The notes: generated by a model from the letters alone, not told the origin. DNA of 7,341 bases from Chloroflexota bacterium (GCA_017743585.1 JAGHYP010000135.1:1-7341), one strand, 5' to 3'; shown: positions 1 to 6,057, numbered from the stretch's first letter. A program made the numbers and translations.

Positions 1-7
1 CTGTAGC

Positions 8-673
8 TCATAGTCGCTCCGCCAGCCACTTGCTCAGCAGGCGCATCCCGCCTGCGCCAACGCGATGACCAACTGCTTCTTCAAAGTAGGTGACCTGCGC
101 GCCGTGCGCCAGCAGCAAATCGCGATTCTTGCGCGCAATCTCGATCGCGATCACCTCGTCTTGCGTGCCGTGCAGGATCAAGATGGGCAAGCCGTTCAGC
201 GGCGGGATGATCCGCTTGGTCAGGTAGCCCGGGATGAAGCCACAAAGCGAGACCACGCCGCGCAAGCGCGTCGGCTCTGCCAACATATAGGCATACGCCA
301 TTGAAGCGCCTTGCGAGAAGCCGAGCATGACCATGCGCGCGTCATCTATCGGATAGCGCGCTTTGAGCGCAGTGATGAACACATCTAGATAGCCTAGCGC
401 CGCTTGCAACGTGAGCGGATCGGTCTTGCCGCCTTCGAAGTTGAACCACGAGTAGCCTCGATTGGTCGGCGCAGTCAGCGGCGCGCGCAGGCTGGCGATC
501 AGCCACTCAGGGCTGGCGGCGCGGCTGAAAATCCACGTCACGTCTTCATCGCCTTCGTAGCCGTGCAACATCAGCAAGAGCGGATGCGCGCCTTCGCATT
601 GCGGCACGCGCAGGCGGCACGGCATGCCGCTGATCTCAAGGCGCTCAGCGAGTGTGTGAAGCTCTTCAGCCAT
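8..673 (-). CDS. Alpha/beta hydrolase, phospholipase/carboxylesterase-like
   Basis: A 221-residue serine hydrolase, probably cytoplasmic because no signal peptide is visible. Taking the ATG at 673 as start, HGYEGDED at 37-44 fits the oxyanion-hole loop after the first core strand, GFSQGAS at 118-124 is the nucleophile elbow with Ser120, HGTQDEVI at 168-175 supplies Asp172, and VGHRV at 201-205 supplies His203. All three catalytic residues are therefore present in the right order, and the length fits the 200-230 residues usual for the family. The family cleaves carboxylic esters of lipids or small molecules; the substrate cannot be read from sequence. An in-frame TTG at 688 would add five residues. 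Neither start has a well-spaced Shine-Dalgarno: an AAGGG abuts the TTG and lies 15 nt before the ATG. The gene is transcribed away from the yggT-like gene and looks monocistronic within the window. Confident on family, not on substrate. Confidence 0.9.
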   Translation of the reverse strand: MAEELHTLAERLEISGMPCRLRVPQCEGAHPLLLMLHGYEGDEDVTWIFSRAASPEWLIASLRAPLTAPTNRGYSWFNFEGGKTDPLTLQAALGYLDVFITALKARYPIDDARMVMLGFSQGASMAYAYMLAEPTRLRGVVSLCGFIPGYLTKRIIPPLNGLPILILHGTQDEVIAIEIARKNRDLLLAHGAQVTYFEEAVGHRVGAGGMRLLSKWLAERL

Positions 674-717
674 GCAGTATCTGTTCAACCCTTGAGTAGC
701 AGCTCTGTCAGGTCATG

Positions 718-741
718 CGCACTTTGCTTTCGGCAAGTGCG
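718..741. repeat. Inverted repeat/hairpin in the hydrolase-yggT divergent spacer
   Basis: The arms CGCACTT (718-724) and AAGTGCG (735-741) are perfect 7-bp complements. Inside them a GC pair (726-727 with 733-734) can form after a one-base bulge, leaving a TTTCG loop. Neither side has a T-run, so it is not a typical intrinsic terminator. It lies about 45 bp upstream of the hydrolase start, which would suit an operator or a leader hairpin, but nothing else supports either role. Confidence 0.35.
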
Positions 742-822
742 AGCTCCTCGCCTCTGCGACGCTTGCGGCTGATCGCCGCGCAGCAGTCGCCGAGAGAGTG
801 AGGAATCGGGCGCGTGAACACA

Positions 823-848
823 TTGAGCGCGACCGATTGTGCTAAAAT
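823..848 (+). promoter_or_regulatory. Probable extended -10 promoter for the yggT-like gene
   Basis: TAAAAT at 843-848 is preceded by TGC at 840-842, giving an extended -10 (TGnTAAAAT) with five of six matches to TATAAT. The nearest -35-like hexamer, TTGAGC at 823-828, is only 14 bp upstream. That is short, but extended -10 promoters depend little on the -35. The predicted transcript would start near 855, leaving a leader of about 47 nt before the ATG at 902. Confidence 0.5.
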
Positions 849-901
849 TGCGCGCTAAGTGCAAGCGCTCAGGCGCATAACGTCACGCGGAGTTTTACGA
901 C

Positions 902-1168
902 ATGAGTGGACTACTGATTGAGCTGGTGCGATTCAGCTTCTTGATCTTCAACTTGCTGATCTTGGCGCGCGTGTTGATAAGTTGGCTCAATCCTGATCCA
1001 AGCAGCGCGATTGTGCGCACAATCTACCAGCTGACTGAACCAATCCTCGCGCCAATTCGCCGTCTGCTGCCCTCCACAGGCATGTTCGATCTCAGCCCGA
1101 TGGTGGCGCTCATCGGCGCCATTGTGCTAGAAGCGCTGATCTTGCAGCTGCTCGCAGCGCTTTCCTGA
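902..1168 (+). CDS. yggT: YggT-family (YlmG-like) small membrane protein
   Basis: An 88-residue integral membrane protein of the YggT/YlmG family. It has two hydrophobic segments (about residues 3-27 and 63-87) joined by the family's conserved loop: ARVLISWLNPDPSS (22-35), then IYQLTEPILAPIRRLLP (41-57) and GMFDLSPMVA (60-69). The ISWLNP, LTEPIL.P.RR and FDLSP elements are what identify it. The start is the ATG at 902, with a GGAG Shine-Dalgarno at 889-892 and a 9-nt spacer. The molecular function is not settled. Family members are linked to membrane and cell-division-related processes in Gram-positive bacteria and to thylakoid or nucleoid organisation in plastids and cyanobacteria. It is normally found near yggS, sepF or yggU genes; here the YggU-family gene lies about 3.7 kb downstream, beyond the two GT-C genes. 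Confidence 0.93.
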   Translation: MSGLLIELVRFSFLIFNLLILARVLISWLNPDPSSAIVRTIYQLTEPILAPIRRLLPSTGMFDLSPMVALIGAIVLEALILQLLAALS

Positions 1169-1206
1169 ACAGGATGCCGAGTGCATCGCGCGTTGGGCAG
1201 CTCAGC

Positions 1207-2922
1207 TCATGGGAAGTGAATTTGCCCATCTTTTGCCACGACTGTCAAGCCTTCGGGGAAGCGGCGCGCGCTCGGATGTGAGCAGAAAGCGCTCATCAGC
1301 CGCTCAAAGCGCGCCTCATCAGTGCGCCGCACCAGCAGATGCAGGCGAGTCCAGCTATGCTGAATTGAGCAGCCATATGCCAGACCATCAGCTTGAAGCT
1401 TCTCAAAAAACACCGATGGCGTATCGCCCAAAAGTGGGCTATGTATGTTGTGAAAAGTGCGAGTCACGCCTGAGAAATCTGGAGTTGCATACATCAGGAA
1501 GACATCAGGCTTTTGGTTCAGGATGTATCGGATGTATCCTTCTATCTGCTCAGGAGCGTTCAATTTCCCGAACATACGTGCGATAGGCGGTTCTGTTAGC
1601 CCGTTAACATCGAGAAAGCGTGAACCGAGCGTGTAAGGTATTGCACCTGCGTCACCAAATGCCACTGTAATATCTTCTGGATCATTCAGCTGCTCGCGCC
1701 AATACCTGCCCAGCTGAATGTAGGCATGAGCGTCTAGGCTGTCTTGAGCGCGTCTTACCAGACCAAATAGACCATCTGTTTTGATGCCGTGAGTCATCAG
1801 CGCCATGTCATCGGACGTTACAAGAGTCAACACAAAGGCGAAGAGTATCGTTCCTTTTACTAACTGACCGAACCACTGATTTTGCGCCGCGAAAAACCGC
1901 CTGCTGAGCCGAGCCATAAATATCACTGCGCCAAGCGCAAGAATTGCATATAGCGTCCATATCGGCACAATCAAAAAGCGATCGAAAATACCTACAAGAG
2001 GGGTTGTTTGTGTGTAGAAGAGCAGAATGCTGATCGCGCTCGCCGCCAACAGCGCGATCCATTGCGCCTGACGGCGCGGCGCGAATACGAGCGACGCGAT
2101 GAACGCCACGCTGCTCGCGATGAAAACATCTGCGTAGCGCTGCAGCCACTCTGCTACATATGTCGCGCCGTACTGTGACGCGCGCACTTTGCGATAGAAG
2201 CCTGTCGGCAACAGGTCGCCGAAGATCGCCAATTTGAACAGATAGTAGCCTGCCATCGCAAGCGCAAAAATCGCCGTCCGTCGCAGCAGCGCCGCGCGCT
2301 CAGGCGAGCGCCACAGCAGAACTGCACCGCTCAGCGCGCCGATCAGCAGATACTCAGGGCGCACCAAGTGCGCTAGAAACGACGCGACGAAGAAAACGCT
2401 CAACCAGCGTCGTCGCGCTGCCACTGAGCGCCGCTCGTCGAGCGCGTACGCTGTGCTGATGACTATTCCCGCGGCGCACAAGACGCCTAGTAGCGCTTCA
2501 AAGCCTGAGAAGACGAGCTGTCGGATGTTCTGATCGCGCATCAACAGAATAGCGAGCAGGAGCGTGAAAAAGGCGGCGGCGCGTCCTGAGAGAATGCCTG
2601 TTGCGCGCATTGCTTGTCCAAGCACGACGACGGCGAGCGCTAACGCGGTCATGTTGATCAGCGCGCCGACCAGAACTGGGTTGACATCCAGCAGCTCGGC
2701 AGGCACCAACATCAGCATGTACAGCAGACTGGTGAAGCCTTCCGAAGGAATGTTGCGCGGATCGTAGGCGAAAGGACGACCTTCCGCAAAATTACGCGCG
2801 TAGGTGAAGTAGACACAGGTATCGTCGTTGACAAAAATGGGAAGCGGTGCAAGCAAAAAGAAAGCGACGATGAAAATGAAGATTGCGCCGTCGTAGAGCC
2901 AGTAGAGTTTTCTGGTGTTCAT
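1207..2922 (-). CDS. GT-C-type polytopic membrane glycosyltransferase, copy A (downstream paralogue)
   Basis: A 571-residue membrane protein with about ten hydrophobic segments over its first ~370 residues and a soluble C-terminal domain. After the first membrane helix comes a DD pair (33-34), then YARNFAEGRPFAYDP, then SEGFTS. This is the layout of GT-C enzymes that use polyprenyl-phosphate sugars outside the cytoplasmic membrane (ArnT-, PMT- and AftB-like groups), in which a loop-1 acidic residue is catalytic. The C-terminal part has DAGAIPY from about 424, then SRFLD..GLTEPPIA, an element I recall from AftB-like GT-C proteins. Donor and acceptor are unknown. An in-frame GTG at 2934 would swallow the GAGG Shine-Dalgarno (2929-2932), so an ATG at 2922 (spacer 6) or 2925 (spacer 3) is preferred. 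It follows copy B by a short gap and is probably cotranscribed with it. Oddities: the usual DDAY context reads DDTC here, and residues ~295-514 lie in a low-GC block. Confidence 0.82.
   Translation of the reverse strand: MNTRKLYWLYDGAIFIFIVAFFLLAPLPIFVNDDTCVYFTYARNFAEGRPFAYDPRNIPSEGFTSLLYMLMLVPAELLDVNPVLVGALINMTALALAVVVLGQAMRATGILSGRAAAFFTLLLAILLMRDQNIRQLVFSGFEALLGVLCAAGIVISTAYALDERRSVAARRRWLSVFFVASFLAHLVRPEYLLIGALSGAVLLWRSPERAALLRRTAIFALAMAGYYLFKLAIFGDLLPTGFYRKVRASQYGATYVAEWLQRYADVFIASSVAFIASLVFAPRRQAQWIALLAASAISILLFYTQTTPLVGIFDRFLIVPIWTLYAILALGAVIFMARLSRRFFAAQNQWFGQLVKGTILFAFVLTLVTSDDMALMTHGIKTDGLFGLVRRAQDSLDAHAYIQLGRYWREQLNDPEDITVAFGDAGAIPYTLGSRFLDVNGLTEPPIARMFGKLNAPEQIEGYIRYILNQKPDVFLMYATPDFSGVTRTFHNIHSPLLGDTPSVFFEKLQADGLAYGCSIQHSWTRLHLLVRRTDEARFERLMSAFCSHPSARRFPEGLTVVAKDGQIHFP
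1235..1347. repeat. 113-bp near-identical repeat, copy A member
   Basis: This block, encoding about residues 526-563 of copy A, matches 2996-3108 with one mismatch (G against A in the CTTCGGGGAA/CTTCAGGGAA segment). The identity includes third codon positions and ends abruptly on both sides, unlike the rest of the paralogues. It is best read as a recent gene-conversion tract. Confidence 0.85.
1381..2040. other. Low-GC segment inside copy A
   Basis: Hand counts in 60-bp steps give 43-55% GC, averaging about 48%, across these 660 bases. The next 60 bases (2041-2100) jump to 70%. The three 60-bp steps counted in the matching central part of copy B (3481-3660) are 60-72%. The frame stays open throughout, so this is not a broken gene. 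It coincides with the part where the two paralogues are most different, which suggests an origin separate from the flanking sequence. Confidence 0.7.
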
Positions 2923-2928
2923 CATTGA

Positions 2929-2932
2929 CCTC
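2929..2932 (-). promoter_or_regulatory. Shine-Dalgarno of copy A
   Basis: GAGG on the minus strand is followed by TCA and then two consecutive ATG codons (2925 and 2922). The spacing of 6 nt favours the second ATG. This site argues against the upstream in-frame GTG at 2934, which would overlap it. Confidence 0.6.
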
Positions 2933-2967
2933 ACAAATGCGAATGCACAGTGTGACCGAATATTCTA

Positions 2968-4713
2968 TCACGGAAAACGAATCTGCCCGTCGCTCGCCAC
3001 GACTGTCAAGCCTTCAGGGAAGCGGCGCGCGCTCGGATGTGAGCAGAAAGCGCTCATCAGCCGCTCAAAGCGCGCCTCATCAGTGCGCCGCACCAGCAGA
3101 TGCAGGCGCAGCCAGCTCAGCTCGATTGAGCAGCCATATGCCAGTCCATACGCCTGATATGCCTCGAAGAGCGCCAATGGCAGCCTATCCAAGAATGGCG
3201 AGTGCAGATCATGATAGCTGTGCCACGTGCTTTCGAGGAAAGGCATGTGCATCGTCCACAGCAGCAGCACATCAGGAGACTTGCTCAAGATGTACTGGAT
3301 GTAACCTTCAATTCGTTCAGGCGCGTACAGCTTGCCGAACATATGCGCGATAGGCGGCTCGGTCAATCCTTGCAAGTCAAGGAAGCGCGAGCCGAGCGCA
3401 TATGGTATCGCGCCAGCATCCACGTGCGCCAACATGATAGTCGTTGGATCGCCCAACTGCTCGCGCCAATAGCTGCCCAGCTGAATGTAAGGATTGCCAT
3501 TCATCGCATCGCGCGCGCGACGCGCCAGACCAAACAGCCCTTGCGCCTGAGCGCCTTGCGCGAGCAAAACCAAGTCGCTCGGCATTGCGACGACCAAAAG
3601 CGCGCCCAGCCCCGCCGCTGTGAGCAGCAACGCGATCCAGCGCCGCTCGATCAAACCTCCAGCGCGCCGCAGGATGCCAAGCCACCCGCTCAGCCGAGCC
3701 GCTAACATTGACGCGCCGAGCGCGAGGATCGCATACGATATCCAAGTCGGCACGACTAAGAAGCGGTCAAAAACGCCTGCAAGCGGCGTTACCTGCGTGT
3801 AGAAGAGCAGAATGCTGAGCGCACTCGCCGCCAATAGCGCGATCCACCACGCTTGACGGCGCGGTGCGAACACAAGTGAGGCGATGAATGCCGCACCACT
3901 TGCAATCAGGACATCCTCGTGGCGCTGCAGCCACTCCGTCACATATGCCGCGCCGTCCTGTGACGCGCGAACCTTGCGATAAAAGCCTGTCGGGAACAAA
4001 TCGCCGAAGATCGCCAGCTTGAACAGATAGTAGCCTGCCATCGCAAGCGCGAAGATAGCCAGCCGCCGCAGCAGCGCGGCGCGCTCAGGCGAGCGCCACA
4101 GCAACACAGTGCCGCTCAGCGCGCTGATCAACAAATACTCAGGGCGCACCAAATGCGCCAAAAACGACGCGATGAAGAAAATGCTCATCCAGCGCCGCCG
4201 CGCTGCCACTGTGCGTCGCTCGTCAAGCGCGTATGCCGTGCTAACGACTATTCCTGCAGCGCACGAGACGCCCAGCAGCGCTTCAAAGCCCGAGAAGACG
4301 AGCAAACGGATGTTCTGATCGCGCATCAGCAAAATGGCGAGCAGGAGCGTGAAAAAGGCGGCAGCGCGTCCTGAGAGAATGCCCGTGGCGCGCATTGCCT
4401 GTCCAAGCGCGACGACGGCGAGCGCCAACGCGGTCATGTTGATCAGCGCGCCAGCTAAGATCGGATTGATGCGCAGCAGCTCTGCCGGCACCAACATCAG
4501 CATGTAGAGCATGCTGGTGAAGCCTTCAGAGGGAATGTTGCGCGGGTCGTAGGCGAAGGGGCGCCCTTCCGCGAAATTGCGCGCATAGTTGAAGTAGACG
4601 TAGGCGTCGTCGTAGACGTGAATTGGAAGCGGCGCTAGCAGGAAGAAAGCGACAACGAAGGTGAAAATTGCGCCGTCGTAGAGCCAATACGCTAAATGCG
4701 AGCGCACGCTCAT
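2968..4713 (-). CDS. GT-C-type polytopic membrane glycosyltransferase, copy B (upstream paralogue)
   Basis: A 581-residue polytopic membrane protein, paralogous to copy A. The first membrane helix (about 13-33) leads into YDDAYVYFNYARNFAEGR (34-51) and PSEGFTS (61-67). The DDAY and N.YARN.AEG pattern is the canonical first-loop signature of GT-C enzymes of the ArnT/PMT/AftB type, with the Asp35/Asp36 pair as catalytic candidates. About ten hydrophobic segments follow, then a soluble tail with DAGAIPY from about 432 and GLTEPPIA. The likely role is transfer of a lipid-linked sugar to a glycan, lipid or protein outside the membrane; the substrate is not predictable. The ATG at 4713 has no clear Shine-Dalgarno (upstream reads GCCTACCTACG), so translation may rely on a short leader or on another start. 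It is the first gene of a probable two-gene operon and keeps the more typical motif of the pair. Confidence 0.85.
   Translation of the reverse strand: MSVRSHLAYWLYDGAIFTFVVAFFLLAPLPIHVYDDAYVYFNYARNFAEGRPFAYDPRNIPSEGFTSMLYMLMLVPAELLRINPILAGALINMTALALAVVALGQAMRATGILSGRAAAFFTLLLAILLMRDQNIRLLVFSGFEALLGVSCAAGIVVSTAYALDERRTVAARRRWMSIFFIASFLAHLVRPEYLLISALSGTVLLWRSPERAALLRRLAIFALAMAGYYLFKLAIFGDLFPTGFYRKVRASQDGAAYVTEWLQRHEDVLIASGAAFIASLVFAPRRQAWWIALLAASALSILLFYTQVTPLAGVFDRFLVVPTWISYAILALGASMLAARLSGWLGILRRAGGLIERRWIALLLTAAGLGALLVVAMPSDLVLLAQGAQAQGLFGLARRARDAMNGNPYIQLGSYWREQLGDPTTIMLAHVDAGAIPYALGSRFLDLQGLTEPPIAHMFGKLYAPERIEGYIQYILSKSPDVLLLWTMHMPFLESTWHSYHDLHSPFLDRLPLALFEAYQAYGLAYGCSIELSWLRLHLLVRRTDEARFERLMSAFCSHPSARRFPEGLTVVASDGQIRFP
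2996..3108. repeat. 113-bp near-identical repeat, copy B member
   Basis: Partner of 1235-1347 at an offset of 1761 bp, in direct orientation, with one mismatch in 113 bases. It encodes the same stretch of the C-terminal domain (RRTDEARFERLMSAFCSH and onwards). Direct repeats of this length could also allow deletion of one paralogue by homologous recombination. Confidence 0.85.
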
Positions 4714-4742
4714 CGTAGGTAGGCGAATTTTTCGCGTCGGAG

Positions 4743-4772
4743 AGTCTAAGCAATGCCTTGCGCACGCCGCAA
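4743..4772 (-). promoter_or_regulatory. Possible promoter for the GT-C pair
   Basis: On the minus strand, TTGCGG (4767-4772) and TAGACT (4743-4748) are separated by 18 bp. TAGACT matches four of six positions of TATAAT, and the -35 matches only its first three bases. A start near 4736 would give a leader of about 23 nt. This is the best candidate in the divergent spacer, but it is weak. Confidence 0.25.
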
Positions 4773-4809
4773 AAAACGGTTATCAAGTTATCGCGCGTCG
4801 CTTTTGCGC

Positions 4810-4815
4810 TATGAT
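4810..4815 (+). promoter_or_regulatory. Probable -10 element for the DUF167 gene
   Basis: TATGAT matches five of six positions of the -10 consensus and lies 37 bp before the ATG at 4853. No good -35 is visible: TTATCG at 4788-4793, 16 bp upstream, is the nearest. The gene has no plus-strand neighbour close upstream, so a promoter is expected here. Confidence 0.4.
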
Positions 4816-4840
4816 CAGGTAGAAAGAGCAGAAGTACGCT

Positions 4841-4846
4841 AAGGAG
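4841..4846 (+). promoter_or_regulatory. Shine-Dalgarno that fixes the DUF167 start
   Basis: AAGGAG lies 6 nt before the ATG at 4853. The in-frame TTG at 4847 immediately follows this site and is therefore not a plausible start. Confidence 0.8.
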
Positions 4847-4852
4847 TTGAGC

Positions 4853-5191
4853 ATGAATCGCAAGTTGAGACAGTTTAACATTACCGATCGGCGGCATGGT
4901 GCGGCTTTTGCCGTGCGAGTTGTGACGCGCGCGCCGCGCGATGAAGTGGTGGGCGTCCATGAGAGCGGCAGCGTCAAAATCCGTTTGACTGCCTCGCCGG
5001 CAGAGGGACAAGCGAACATTGCGCTGGTCAAATTTCTCTCGGCGCGGCTGGGCGTCCCTGAAAGCGCGGTTGAGATCGTGGCAGGGCAAGATCGACGCGA
5101 TAAGATGGTCTCGGTAGAGGGCTTGACCGCTGAAGAGGTAGAAGCGCGCTTGAAGCCCGATGAAGGCGCTGTGGACGACGACTCTGAGTAG
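4853..5191 (+). CDS. yggU: DUF167 / YggU-family protein
   Basis: A 112-residue soluble protein of the DUF167 (YggU) family. The hallmarks are clear: an N-terminal strand region with VRVVTRAPRDEVVG (21-34), KIRLTASPAEGQANIALVKFL split over 42-62 with the core P.EG.AN.AL (49-58), and IVAGQDRRDKMV (75-86), which fits the family's IVSG..SR.K pattern. The C-terminal end is acidic (DDDSE). The biochemical role is unknown; the fold is a small alpha/beta domain. The ATG at 4853 is chosen for its AAGGAG Shine-Dalgarno. In many genomes this family sits directly beside yggT; here a YggT-family gene is on the same strand 3.7 kb upstream, with the two GT-C genes between them on the opposite strand. The gene converges on the response regulator, with a hairpin between. 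Confidence 0.92.
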   Translation: MNRKLRQFNITDRRHGAAFAVRVVTRAPRDEVVGVHESGSVKIRLTASPAEGQANIALVKFLSARLGVPESAVEIVAGQDRRDKMVSVEGLTAEEVEARLKPDEGAVDDDSE

Positions 5192-5197
5192 CGGCGC

Positions 5198-5228
5198 GCA
5201 GACGCACAGCTCGCCGTTGTGCGTCTGC
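5198..5228. terminator. Hairpin between convergent genes, probable bidirectional terminator
   Basis: The arms GCAGACGCACA (5198-5208) and TGTGCGTCTGC (5218-5228) form a perfect 11-bp stem with a 9-nt loop. It sits 7 bp after the DUF167 stop and 14 bp beyond the stop of the response regulator gene, which is where a shared terminator belongs. No T-run follows on either strand, so it may act as a U-less terminator or as a 3' end stabiliser rather than as a classical intrinsic terminator. Confidence 0.65.
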
Positions 5229-5241
5229 ACAGAAGAAGCGG

Positions 5242-5967
5242 CTAGACCTCAGTGCTTTCAGAGTCAGGCGTGAGGCGCTGCAAGCGGTAGCCGACGCCCG
5301 GCTCGTTCAGGATGTACTTAGGATTAGTCGGATCGGACTCCACTTTCTGGCGCAGCCGCCAGATGGTCGCGCGCAGAATGTGGACGTCGTCGGCGTATTC
5401 GGCGCCCCAGACACGCGCTAACAGGTAGTCGTGCGTCAAGACGCGATTTGTGTTCTCCGCCATTGTGACCAGCAAACGGTATTCGGTTGGCGTCAGATGT
5501 ACAGCCTTGCCGTTGATCGTGACTTGCCGCGCTGCATAATCAATCCGTAAGTCTTTGTTCTCGTAGATAGTGGCGCGCGGCGCAGCAGTCTCAGCAGAGC
5601 GATAGCGGCGCAGGACAGCTACAATGCGGGCTTGCAGCTCGCGCGCTCCGAACGGCTTGGTGACGTAGTCATCAGCGCCAAGCATCAGCGCCCTCACCTT
5701 GTCCTCTTCAGAATCGTTGGCAGTCAGCACGATGATAGGCACATCGCTGACGCGGCGGATGTTCTCCAGCACCTCCAGACCGCCCATGCGCGGCAGGCGC
5801 AAGTCTAGCAGCACCAAATCAGGGCGATTTTCTTGCGTCAGCTCGAGCGCCTTCACGCCATCAGGCGCCACCAGCGCATCATAGCCCGACATCTGCAGGC
5901 TGCTGCGCAAGTAACGTGAGACGCGTGGCTCGTCCTCCACAATCAAAATAAGCGGATTCTCTCGCAT
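5242..5967 (-). CDS. OmpR/PhoB-class response regulator (KdpE-like)
   Basis: A 241-residue two-component response regulator. The receiver domain (about 5-120) has the acidic pair Glu11/Asp12, the phospho-acceptor Asp55 in LVLLDLRLP, Thr82 in IIVLTA and Lys104 in VTKPF, so all the phosphorylation-site residues are intact. The C-terminal winged-helix DNA-binding domain (about 133-236) has LTPTEYRLL (158-166), a recognition-helix region DVHILRATIWRLRQKVE (194-210) and the wing motif GVGYRL near the end. The full OmpR/PhoB architecture and usual length are present. It would bind DNA when phosphorylated by a sensor kinase. No histidine kinase is seen in the window, and no gene follows it on the same strand before the hairpin, so it looks like an orphan here. 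The ATG at 5967 has only a weak GAG-type Shine-Dalgarno. The receiver resembles KdpE, but no kdp genes are visible, so the regulon is unknown. Confidence 0.95.
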   Translation of the reverse strand: MRENPLILIVEDEPRVSRYLRSSLQMSGYDALVAPDGVKALELTQENRPDLVLLDLRLPRMGGLEVLENIRRVSDVPIIVLTANDSEEDKVRALMLGADDYVTKPFGARELQARIVAVLRRYRSAETAAPRATIYENKDLRIDYAARQVTINGKAVHLTPTEYRLLVTMAENTNRVLTHDYLLARVWGAEYADDVHILRATIWRLRQKVESDPTNPKYILNEPGVGYRLQRLTPDSESTEV

Positions 5968-6011
5968 AAGTCGCTCAGCCTATTGTTACAGACCTTATTA
6001 GAGCATACGGC

Positions 6012-6027
6012 AAAAGTTCAAAAAGTG
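6012..6027. promoter_or_regulatory. Short direct repeat in the regulator/membrane-protein spacer
   Basis: AAAAGTT (6012-6018) and AAAAGTG (6021-6027) are direct repeats with a 9-bp period, just upstream of the -10 at 6029. Regulators of the OmpR/PhoB class bind tandem direct half-sites about 10-11 bp apart, so autoregulation through this site is conceivable. The repeat is A-rich and short, and the match may be chance. Confidence 0.2.
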
Positions 6028-6034
6028 TTATACT
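6026..6034 (+). promoter_or_regulatory. Extended -10 promoter for the unknown membrane protein gene
   Basis: TGTTATACT contains an extended -10 (TGn) and TATACT at 6029-6034, five of six to consensus. No good -35 is visible about 17 bp upstream. Transcription would start near 6041, so the in-frame TTG at 5983 lies upstream of the transcript, which supports the GTG at 6058 as the true start. Confidence 0.5.
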
Positions 6035-6045
6035 CACTGGAGCGT

Positions 6046-6050
6046 GGAGG
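6046..6050 (+). promoter_or_regulatory. Shine-Dalgarno that fixes the GTG start at 6058
   Basis: GGAGG with a 7-nt spacer precedes the GTG at 6058. It is much better than anything upstream of the other in-frame start codons. Confidence 0.7.
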
Positions 6051-6057
6051 TGCAAGT

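Noticed and set aside
1173..1187. Hairpin GATGC-CGAGT-GCATC between the convergent yggT and copy A genes
   Set aside because: The stem is only 5 bp with no T-run; too weak to call a terminator.
1209..1586. Plus-strand open frame antisense to the 3' end of copy A, mirrored at 2883-3353 opposite copy B
   Set aside because: Both are shadows of the GT-C genes. Their similarity to each other only reflects the paralogy of the sense strands, and they lack Shine-Dalgarno sites and family motifs.
1235..3108. The direct repeats as ends of a mobile element or as attachment sites
   Set aside because: They lie at homologous positions within paralogous coding sequence, and there is no transposase or integrase. 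Duplication followed by gene conversion explains them.
3202..3705. 167-codon plus-strand open frame antisense to copy B
   Set aside because: It is Arg/Gln/Ala-rich with no domain and lies entirely opposite a clear membrane protein gene; the frame is open because of GC-rich codon bias.
4526..5230. 234-codon minus-strand open frame spanning the copy B/DUF167 spacer
   Set aside because: It overlaps two well-supported genes and the hairpin, shows no recognisable domain, and its composition is that of an off-frame translation.
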